51,493 nucleotides of DNA from a virus: positions 1-51,493 of the IMG/VR virus record IMGVR_UViG_3300045955_000245. One strand, written 5' to 3'. The notes under the pieces were generated by a model. That model was given only the letters and a program-made list of their open reading frames with translations. It was not told where the DNA came from and did not search any database. Positions 46,688 through 51,493 of the stretch are shown in pieces. The translations under genes and the position numbers were made by a program. The stretch's first letter is position 1. Every line of letters starts with the position of its first letter.

Positions 46688-46788
46688 GCGTTCACCCCCA
46701 AGGGCGACGTACACACCACATGCACGCTGGCCGGCTCCATCGCGGCGAGCACGTCGACCACGTGGCCGGTGAGCACGCGCGTCGTCAT
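46672..46788 (-). pseudogene. Truncated DNA methyltransferase N-terminus
   Basis: 38 codons from ATG 46788 (ATGA overlap with the upstream gene). MTTRVLTGHVVDVLAAMEPA and SVHVVCTSP match the start of beta-class N4/N6 methyltransferases (VLxGDVLDVLAALPxxSVxxVVTSPPYW). The frame breaks right after TSP, where motif IV PPY would follow, and ends at 46672. The PD-(D/E)XK gene begins at this break. A short accessory peptide is unlikely, given the sharp match. Confidence 0.65.
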
Positions 46789-47147
46789 GCCCCCGGCTCC
46801 TGCCCGTAGATGGTCGAGCGATAACACTCGTACCGGTGCGCGTGTTTTCCGGGTTGGGCCGATGGACGCGTCGCACCCGTGCGGACGATCCAGCCCCGCT
46901 TGAGCGCCCGCTGCCACACGGCCCCCATCGCGTTTCCAGATACCGGGTGCCACTCCAGCGCCGCCGCCAAATCGTCGGTGTGCACGTAGCGATTGCGCCT
47001 GCACACCCGCTCGAGCACGTCCAGCGCGTACTCGCCCCACGCGGTGCCCGCCTGCGCCGCCGCGAGGTCCATCCCGCATTCCTTGCGCCGCTCGCCTTCC
47101 GGTGCGTCGAACAGCGGGAGTTGGCGTAGTCGTTGGCGCAGTCTCAT
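46785..47147 (-). CDS. Winged-helix phage protein
   Basis: 120 aa. ALDVLERVCRRNRYVHTDDL, AAALEWHPVSGNAMGAVWQR, ALKRGWIVRTGATRPSAQPG: this helix-turn-helix with AMGAVWQRALKRGWI resembles a small winged-helix family in phage replication regions, related to proteins that bind ssDNA or accessory replication factors. SD AAAGGA at 47162-47157. The 5' leader contains pentamer array A. Confidence 0.65.
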   Translation of the reverse strand: MRLRQRLRQLPLFDAPEGERRKECGMDLAAAQAGTAWGEYALDVLERVCRRNRYVHTDDLAAALEWHPVSGNAMGAVWQRALKRGWIVRTGATRPSAQPGKHAHRYECYRSTIYGQEPGA

Positions 47148-47188
47148 GTCCGCATCGTCCTTTCCGCCGCGTGTTCTGTCGGTGTGCG

Positions 47189-47372
47189 TCCCTGCCTGGC
47201 CCTACCCGACCTTGCCACGCCTGACCGCACCCAGCCGAGCCCTCCCGGACCCAACCTTGCGCTACCCTGCCCAGCCTTGCCTGGCCCTACCCGACCTTGC
47301 CCGGCCCGGCCGCACCCAGCCGAGCCACACCGCGCCCTACCCGACCCAACCTGGCCCGACCCAGCCCTGTGG
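47189..47372. repeat. Pentamer array A (GGNNN in the sense strand)
   Basis: About 36 consecutive pentamers with a CC dinucleotide at the same phase (for example CTGCC, CAGCC, TTGCC). In the transcribed sense the phase is GG-NNN, so GG pairs recur every 5 bases, a pattern with two-tetrad G-quadruplex potential. It fills the whole gap between two minus-strand genes and is followed (in the sense) by a conserved block ending in the ribosome site of the next gene. Confidence 0.85.
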
Positions 47373-47377
47373 CCCGA

Positions 47378-47851
47378 TCACATCATCCCGTTGGCCCGCA
47401 GGATGTCCTCGATGGCATTCAGGCGCTGCTCGTGGGCGTGGGCAAACGCCGCCAGCGTGCCCAGGATTTTCCGTTGGGCATCGAACGACGCGAGTTGTTC
47501 GCCGGTCAACCGACTCAAGTCGGTCACGTTGGAGACGGTGAGTGCCGATTCGTACTGGCGGCGCGCCTTGCTCTTGTGCTGGTTGGCAACGCTCAGGTGC
47601 TCGACCGCCTGGATGACGCGGTAGCCCCTGCCCGGCAGCGCCACCAGCCAGCGCCGCCGCTGCTCCCCGAACTCCTTGCGTGCCCGGTAGATGGCGTGGC
47701 GCGTCCGCTTGACCTCCTCGACCGACTTCTCCAACACGTCGGCCAATTGGTCGTAGGTGATCACGTCGCCAAACTCGGCCCCGCTCAGCAAGTGGTCGAA
47801 GATCAGCCGCCACTCGGCGACCTCGCCCTTCGGCTCGAACAGCGTGCTCAT
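47378..47851 (-). CDS. Winged-helix regulator-like protein
   Basis: 157 aa. WRLIFDHLLSGAEFGDVITY, DQLADVLEKSVEEVKRTRHA, IYRARKEFGEQRRRWLVALP, GRGYRVIQAVEHLSVANQHK: a winged helix of the transcription-regulator type (RGYRV end), with a C-terminal coiled coil (ASFDAQRKILGTLAAFAHAH, EQRLNAIEDILRANGMM). It may regulate early genes. SD AAAGGGAAC, start ATG 47851. Flanked on both sides by pentamer arrays. Confidence 0.7.
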   Translation of the reverse strand: MSTLFEPKGEVAEWRLIFDHLLSGAEFGDVITYDQLADVLEKSVEEVKRTRHAIYRARKEFGEQRRRWLVALPGRGYRVIQAVEHLSVANQHKSKARRQYESALTVSNVTDLSRLTGEQLASFDAQRKILGTLAAFAHAHEQRLNAIEDILRANGMM

Positions 47852-47900
47852 CGTCGTCGTTCCCTTTCGCCCCTGCGTCCTGCCTGTTGCGTATGGGTAT

Positions 47901-48070
47901 CCCTGCCCTGCCCAACCAAGCCATGCCTAGCCCTGCCGCGCCCAACCAAGCCACGCCTGGCCCCGCCGCGCCCCACCAAGCCCCGCCGAGCCACGGTCTG
48001 CCTCGCCCTGCCCCGCCTCGCCGTACCTCACCACGCCTCACCAAGCCACGCCAAGCCGCGGCCTGCGCCC
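47901..48070. repeat. Pentamer array B (GGNNN in the sense strand)
   Basis: About 34 pentamers with consensus CCNNG on the plus strand (for example CCAAG, CCACG, CCTCG), the same phase as arrays A and C, between the 192-aa gene and the winged-helix gene. The arrays are related in design but differ in most positions. Confidence 0.85.
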
Positions 48071-48073
48071 CGG

Positions 48074-48652
48074 CTAATGCGCGACGACCACCGTGAACCG
48101 GCCGTAGCCCAACTTGCGGGCGTCGCACAGGCCTTCGGATCGGCCAGCTTTCTCCGCGATCCGCACGAAGTCGTCGGGGTCGAGCACGTCCTCCTGGAGT
48201 TCGAGCTCGACCGTCAGCGACCAGCGGCGGAAGATGGGCCGCATCCGCATCACCTTGCCCCGCTGGATACCCACGCTCTTGCGGAAATGGAACTCCGGCG
48301 CCGCCCACAGTTTCAGCGGCTCGCGCGGGCCGTCGTACACCAGCGGCACGCGGTCGCTGACGACGGCGACGGCGCGAATCAGCGTGGCTCCCTGGCGCGT
48401 CAGCGTCGCGCCCCGCTCGAAGCACTTCACGACGTTGGCGGTCGGCACGTGGACGCCCATGTCGGCGTCGTGGTACAGGCCGCCCAGGAACTCCAGTCGC
48501 TCGATCTCGGCGTCGTCGGCCTCCGTCCGGTGCCGGCTCCCCTTGTCGGTCAGCTTCGCGATCTCCTTGGCGAAGCCGTTGGTCTTATCCGCCAGCTGCA
48601 CGTTGTGCATCACCAGCCCGGTCGTGCCGGTCAATTCCACGATGGTCCTCAC
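48074..48652 (-). CDS. Conserved phage protein of unknown function
   Basis: 192 aa from GTG 48652 after GGGAGGAAAC. LVMHNVQLADKTNGFAKEIA, DDAEIERLEFLGGLYHDADM, HVPTANVVKCFERGATLTRQ, MRMRPIFRRWSLTVELELQE and AEKAGRSEGLCDARKLGYGR match a family I recognise from phages and prophages (MHNxQLADPxNxxxKxxxxLT, EFxGGLY, MRTRPIF) that has no established function. It lies downstream of the replication initiator, suggesting a role in early DNA or RNA metabolism. Arrays B and C flank it. Confidence 0.7.
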   Translation of the reverse strand: MRTIVELTGTTGLVMHNVQLADKTNGFAKEIAKLTDKGSRHRTEADDAEIERLEFLGGLYHDADMGVHVPTANVVKCFERGATLTRQGATLIRAVAVVSDRVPLVYDGPREPLKLWAAPEFHFRKSVGIQRGKVMRMRPIFRRWSLTVELELQEDVLDPDDFVRIAEKAGRSEGLCDARKLGYGRFTVVVAH

Positions 48653-48785
48653 GTCGTTTCCTCCCACGATGTCGTGTTCTGCGAGTGGTGCCCGCCCGTA
48701 GACAGGCCAGTGGTTGTGGCGTGGGGGTCCGACCCCAGCCAAGCCCAGCCTGGTCCCTCCTTTCCGCCGCGTACTTTCCGTGTGT

Positions 48786-48860
48786 CCCTGCCTTGCCCAG
48801 CCCTGCCGAGCCCGGCCCTGCCTGGCCCCGCCCGGCCTGGCCCGGCCGCGCCAAGCCCTG
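48786..48860. repeat. Pentamer array C (GGNNN in the sense strand)
   Basis: About 15 pentamers (CCNNG on the plus strand) after the stop of the initiator gene. It is followed, in the sense, by a block (CGGAAAGTACGCGGCGGAAAG) nearly identical to the ribosome-site block beside array A (47152-47190). Here that block leads to no immediate start codon; the 48652 start is 110 bases away. Confidence 0.8.
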
Positions 48861-49835
48861 TCATGCGGTGAACTTCTTGCCCAGCTTCTCCGCCGCCGCC
48901 CGCATCGTCTGGTGGAACCGCTGCCGCTCCGCGTCTGTCGGTGGCACCAAGTCTGGCCGATCGGGCACCCGGATGGGCACGTACCGATCGACCTCGGGCG
49001 GCGCGCGGCCGTTTCCCTGGGCGCGCCGGGCCGCGTCGGCCGCCGCGCGCTCGTCCAGCCGCGCCAGCCGATCCGCTTCGGCCTTGTCCAACCAGTTGAC
49101 CAGGAAGCGGTAACTACACCGCTTCTGCCGGTGGCGCGGCTCACGCAGCCACTCGGCGATCTTCTCCGCCTCGATGGGCAGGTCGAGCAACGGGTAGCGC
49201 GTCCCCAGCTTGCGGAGTTGGGCGGCGTCTACCGCGTACCCCTGCTTGCCGAAGCCCGAAAGCGTCTCGTGGAAGTTCTGGAGATCGCCGTCGGACGCCG
49301 TGGTGCCTTCGGACGCGTCAGCGTCCAGCACCGCCGCCTCGCGCGAGACGGCGGTCCGGTTAGGTCCGGTCCGGTTAGGTCCGGTAGGCGCGTTACTTAG
49401 CGTTACAGGTGCGTTACTAACGCGTTTGTAACGCGTTACGTTTGCGTTACTCGCTTCCTGTAGGGAGGAAGTGTCCTGGTGGCGTTCGCGCCAGTGCTGC
49501 ACGCGTTGACGCGTTTGCTCGCGCACCCGGTCGCGTCGCTCAAGCAGGCGCCCTGCGTACTCGTACCAGTCGTGGATGGTGTTGTCCGCATCCACGAACC
49601 CGCACCGCAAGAGGGCCGCCGACAGCGCGGCCGGATCGCCGTCCCACAGACACGCGGCGGCGACGTCGCCCGTATCGCTGTTCGACAGGTCGCCGTCCGG
49701 TGCGTAATCGAGCGCCCACCACCACAGCAAGTGCAGATGACCGATGGTGGCGGGGACCGAAACGCCAAGCGCACGAGCCAATCGCAGCGTCTTGGGGTGC
49801 CTCGCTAGCGTGGTGTGGGACTCTATCCAAGCCAT
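48861..49835 (-). CDS. Replication initiator with internal iterons
   Basis: 324 aa from ATG 49835. The first ~120 residues (WIESHTTLARHPKTLRLARA, VSVPATIGHLHLLWWWALDY, ALSAALLRCGFVDADNTIHD, WYEYAGRLLERRDRVREQTR) match the phage replisome-organiser/initiator family. The middle is low-complexity (SNANVTRYKRVSNAPVTLSN) and is encoded by the iteron array; the C-terminal part (YPLLDLPIEAEKIAEWLREP, CSYRFLVNWLDKAEADRLAR) is helical and would recruit helicase. Its own promoter (49848-49876) gives a ~6-base leader with no Shine-Dalgarno. The origin inside the initiator gene is as in lambda O. Confidence 0.82.
   Translation of the reverse strand: MAWIESHTTLARHPKTLRLARALGVSVPATIGHLHLLWWWALDYAPDGDLSNSDTGDVAAACLWDGDPAALSAALLRCGFVDADNTIHDWYEYAGRLLERRDRVREQTRQRVQHWRERHQDTSSLQEASNANVTRYKRVSNAPVTLSNAPTGPNRTGPNRTAVSREAAVLDADASEGTTASDGDLQNFHETLSGFGKQGYAVDAAQLRKLGTRYPLLDLPIEAEKIAEWLREPRHRQKRCSYRFLVNWLDKAEADRLARLDERAAADAARRAQGNGRAPPEVDRYVPIRVPDRPDLVPPTDAERQRFHQTMRAAAEKLGKKFTA
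49353..49382. repeat. 15-bp tandem duplication in the initiator gene
   Basis: GGTCCGGTTAGGTCC occurs twice in a row (49353-49367 and 49368-49382), in frame, encoding GPNRT twice. It lies at the left edge of the iterons and may be part of the origin structure. Confidence 0.9.
49390..49450. other. Candidate origin: helically phased GCGTTAC iterons
   Basis: GCGTTAC begins at 49390, 49400, 49411, 49433 and 49444; GCGTTTG at 49422 is a degenerate sixth unit. Spacing is 10-11-11-11-11 bp, so every unit is on the same helix face. 49428-49439 is a perfect palindrome (GTAACGCGTTAC). The set lies inside the initiator gene, like the lambda O iterons, and is likely bound by that protein. Confidence 0.75.
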
Positions 49836-49847
49836 GCTACTACTAGT

Positions 49848-49876
49848 ATTTTACTAAGCCATACGTATGTCAGCAA
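49848..49876 (-). promoter_or_regulatory. Promoter of the replication operon
   Basis: TAAAAT (49853-49848) with TTGCTG (49876-49871), 17-bp spacer. Transcription should start near 49841, six bases before the ATG. On the other strand, GATAAT (49891-49896) is a -10-like box for the divergent HTH gene. Confidence 0.65.
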
Positions 49877-50891
49877 GTGTCGTTTCGTGCGATAATGGCG
49901 TGGATGTCGCACGAGCAGGAGCGGAGTGATCATGGGGACCGTTGTCGACGTGAAGTTGGTTGACCACCGGCGCCGCCGGTACATGACCCAGGTGGAGTTG
50001 GCCGCCGCCGCCGGCGTCACGCCCTCGACCATCTTCAAGTTGGAGAAGGCCGGGCACCGGCCCCGCCTGTCCACCATGCGCCGCATCGCCGCCGCCCTGG
50101 GCGTCGAGCCGCTCGACGTCGACGAGTTCGCCAGGGCCGTCGAGCGCGAGCGGTAGCACCTGCTGGCGCAGCCGGTTGGCGGCGATGGCGCAGTTCTGCT
50201 CAAGCAGTTCCACGCCGATGGCCCACAGGCCGCGTTGCTGCGCCGCCACCAGCGTCGTACCGGTCCCGGCGAACGGGTCGAGTACGACGCCCCCAGTGGG
50301 GACGATTGCCAGCAAGTCCACCATCAGCGCCGTGGGCTTGCCCGCAATGTGCCACTTGTCGGCCTGGCGCACGACGTAGCGGTAGAAACCGGGCAGGCAG
50401 GCGCCAGCATCGGCCATCGGACCGTTGCTGCCCCACACCACGTACTCGCACTGATTGCGATAGCGCCCCTTCTGCGGTCGGGCGGCCTCGCTTTTGTCCC
50501 ACGGCACGACGCCGCGCCACACCCACCCGCCGGCCTGTAGCGCGTCGGTCGTGGTGGGCAACTGCCGCCAGTCGGTGAACAGACAGCAGATGCCGCCCGG
50601 TTTCGTGACGCGCAGGCACTCCGCCAGCCACAGGGCACACCAGTAGCCGTAGGCCCGCTGGTCGCGCGTGTCACCAGCGAACTCGGCCCGCTGCACGGCG
50701 GGATCGGAGAGGTACTTCACGCTCGGCGGCGGCAGCCGGTCGCCGCGCACCATCCCACCAGACGAGTAGGGCGGGTCGGCGACGACGGCGTCGACGCTTG
50801 CATCCGGGAGCGATGCGAGCACGGCCAGCGCATCGCCGTGGTACAGCGTCACCCCGCCGTGGTGGTAGTAGGGCGGCGGCAACCCGTTCAT
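49854..50891 (-). CDS. DNA methyltransferase 2 (DPPY type), possible overlapping 3' end
   Basis: 345 aa from ATG 50891 (ATGA-type overlap). Beta-class order: ASVDAVVADPPYSSGGMVRG (motif IV), ECLRVTKPGGICCLFTDWRQ, then VVLDPFAGTGTTLVAAQQRG (motif I). The methyltransferase proper ends near CAIAANRLRQQVLPL (about 50165); the frame then remains open for about 100 more codons antisense to the XRE gene. The extension has no recognisable content and may be untranslated in effect or a fusion tail. It would methylate adenine or cytosine in phage or host DNA. Confidence 0.82.
   Translation of the reverse strand: MNGLPPPYYHHGGVTLYHGDALAVLASLPDASVDAVVADPPYSSGGMVRGDRLPPPSVKYLSDPAVQRAEFAGDTRDQRAYGYWCALWLAECLRVTKPGGICCLFTDWRQLPTTTDALQAGGWVWRGVVPWDKSEAARPQKGRYRNQCEYVVWGSNGPMADAGACLPGFYRYVVRQADKWHIAGKPTALMVDLLAIVPTGGVVLDPFAGTGTTLVAAQQRGLWAIGVELLEQNCAIAANRLRQQVLPLALDGPGELVDVERLDAQGGGDAAHGGQAGPVPGLLQLEDGRGRDAGGGGQLHLGHVPAAPVVNQLHVDNGPHDHSAPARATSTPLSHETTLADIRMA
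49932..50156 (+). CDS. Small XRE-family HTH protein
   Basis: 74 aa from ATG 49932 (GTG 49926 possible), ribosome site AGGAG at 49918. MTQVELAAAAGVTPSTIFKL and RPRLSTMRRIAAALGVEPL form a full XRE helix-turn-helix. It is divergent from the replication operon and likely regulates it. It lies antisense to the open 3' part of the methyltransferase frame. Confidence 0.8.
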   Translation: MGTVVDVKLVDHRRRRYMTQVELAAAAGVTPSTIFKLEKAGHRPRLSTMRRIAAALGVEPLDVDEFARAVERER

Positions 50892-51082
50892 TCGCGCGGC
50901 TCCGTTTGGGCGCGCGTCCGTAGCCGGTACCGCCGCTCCTCTTCGCGGTGCTTCACCCGCCGGCACGCCGTCGCCTTGCAGTACCGCGCCCCGGCGTAGC
51001 GCAGCGGGTAGCCGCAGACGACGCACACGGCACCGGATGCGGCGCACGCGGCGGCGTAGCGCGTCGGGAGACTGGTACTCAT
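50888..51082 (-). CDS. Small zinc-finger-like protein
   Basis: 64 aa from ATG 51082 (ATGA overlap). CVVCGYPLRYAGARYCKATA with CRRVKHREEE is a short treble-clef-like pattern (CxxC, CxxxxC), and the C-terminus is basic. Cotranscribed with sigma factor 1 and methyltransferase 2. Confidence 0.65.
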   Translation of the reverse strand: MSTSLPTRYAAACAASGAVCVVCGYPLRYAGARYCKATACRRVKHREEERRYRLRTRAQTEPRE

Positions 51083-51339
51083 CGCCCCGTCCTTTCGGCC
51101 GCCGAGCGTACCCGCCGCCGGTACGCTGGCTCGTCCAGCAAGCGCCGCGCGTCCATCCGGCGCACTATCTCCCTGAGCCGGGTCTCGTCTGCCAGCCGCT
51201 GGCGGCGCATTCCCTCGGCAATCCACTCGCGCCGCTCGTCCTCCCGCGTCTGCCGCCAGCAAAGGCACGTGGCGACGAACGCGCCCAGCCACCCGGCGGC
51301 GAAGCCGAGCAGGGCCTCGGCCAACGCGAACGCGCTCAC
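51079..51339 (-). CDS. Small membrane-anchored protein
   Basis: 86 aa from GTG 51339 (GTGA overlap with sigma factor 1). One membrane segment (about 4-26, FALAEALLGFAAGWLGAFVA) is followed by a charged helix (TREDERREWIAEGMRRQRLA, RLREIVRRMDARRLLDEPAY). Cotranscribed with an ECF sigma factor, it might be a membrane anti-sigma-like partner, but it lacks a known anti-sigma domain. Confidence 0.65.
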   Translation of the reverse strand: MSAFALAEALLGFAAGWLGAFVATCLCWRQTREDERREWIAEGMRRQRLADETRLREIVRRMDARRLLDEPAYRRRVRSAAERTGR

Positions 51340-51493
51340 GCCGTTGCCCCCGCTGCCCGCGCCGCCCACGCCGCGCGGAACTCGTGCCGCGCCCGGAACA
51401 GCCGCGACTTCACCGAGCCGATGGTGGTGCCCCACTGCGCGGCCGCCTCGCGGTACGAGCGGCCCTCGAGCGCCGTCTGCGCGAGCAACTCCC
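51336..51493 (-). CDS. Sigma factor 1, C-terminal part (continues at 617-1)
   Basis: This is the right-hand copy of the region 4 end of the ECF factor; 51367-51493 duplicates 1-127. The unique part, 51336-51366, supplies the last codons and the TGA (51336-51338) that overlaps the next gene's GTG. See the entry at 1-617 for the motifs and context. Confidence 0.88.
   Translation of the reverse strand, partial: ELLAQTALEGRSYREAAAQWGTTIGSVKSRLFRARHEFRAAWAARAAGATA

Noticed and set aside
47297-48871. A 524-codon plus-strand open frame
   Set aside because: It runs through pentamer arrays and antisense to two convincing minus-strand genes; its product is Pro/Ala/Arg low complexity.
1-51493. tRNA genes and CRISPR arrays
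   Set aside because: No cloverleaf with a convincing T-arm and no regularly spaced repeats with unique spacers were seen; the tandem arrays have no spacers.

Overview
This is a GC-rich element that looks like one complete circular genome. The last 127 bases repeat the first 127 exactly, as assemblers leave on a circular contig, so the unique circle is about 51,366 bp and one gene (an ECF sigma factor) runs across the junction. It carries a full tailed-phage (siphovirus-like) programme with a tyrosine integrase and a CI/Cro-type switch, so it is a temperate phage or phage-plasmid. The host is not determinable. High GC, dense 1-4 bp ATGA/GTGA overlaps and short-leader mRNAs would fit a Chloroflexota or actinobacterial-type host, but this is inference.

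Layout. The switch at 2.1-2.3 kb has two divergent promoters, each overlapped by one copy of an inverted operator. Leftward from it come the Cro-like regulator, another HTH protein, an Erf-like candidate, ECF sigma factor 1, and across the junction a zinc-finger protein and a methyltransferase. A separate leftward promoter at about 49.86 kb drives the replication initiator, which contains 11-bp-phased iterons inside its coding sequence, then small regulators, a nuclease, a methyltransferase, a lytic transglycosylase, tail-fibre genes, terminase, portal, a second sigma factor, a Mu Com-like zinc finger, protease, capsid, a glycosyltransferase, connectors, tail tube, tape measure, baseplate, holin candidates and amidase (to about 14.4 kb). 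Nearly all of this is on the minus strand.

The plus strand carries the repressor, the integrase, a run of small zinc-binding or unknown genes (5.2-7.5 kb) and, unusually, a type IV secretion-like module (8.9-14.4 kb): a TrbL/VirB6-like membrane protein, a VirB2/TrbC-like small protein, a PrgI/VirB3-like protein, and a VirB4/TraC ATPase split into two genes with a DUF5662 gene between them. A divergent operon beside it encodes a ribbon-helix-helix protein and a membrane-anchored RecA-fold ATPase. No relaxase or standard coupling protein was found.

Three plus-strand HNH endonuclease genes are set antisense into the 5' ends of minus-strand genes (amidase, tail terminator, transglycosylase). Each has the same leader: a TANAAT box, a hairpin with a bulged C and a six-base loop ending AA, a GGCACC box, and a second hairpin with the Shine-Dalgarno in its loop; the stems covary. 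Flanking each cassette is a remnant of the interrupted gene's original 5' end, while the downstream copy has a replacement 5' end. This and the secretion-like module are the two most novel features. No tRNA, rRNA, CRISPR array or transposase was recognised.
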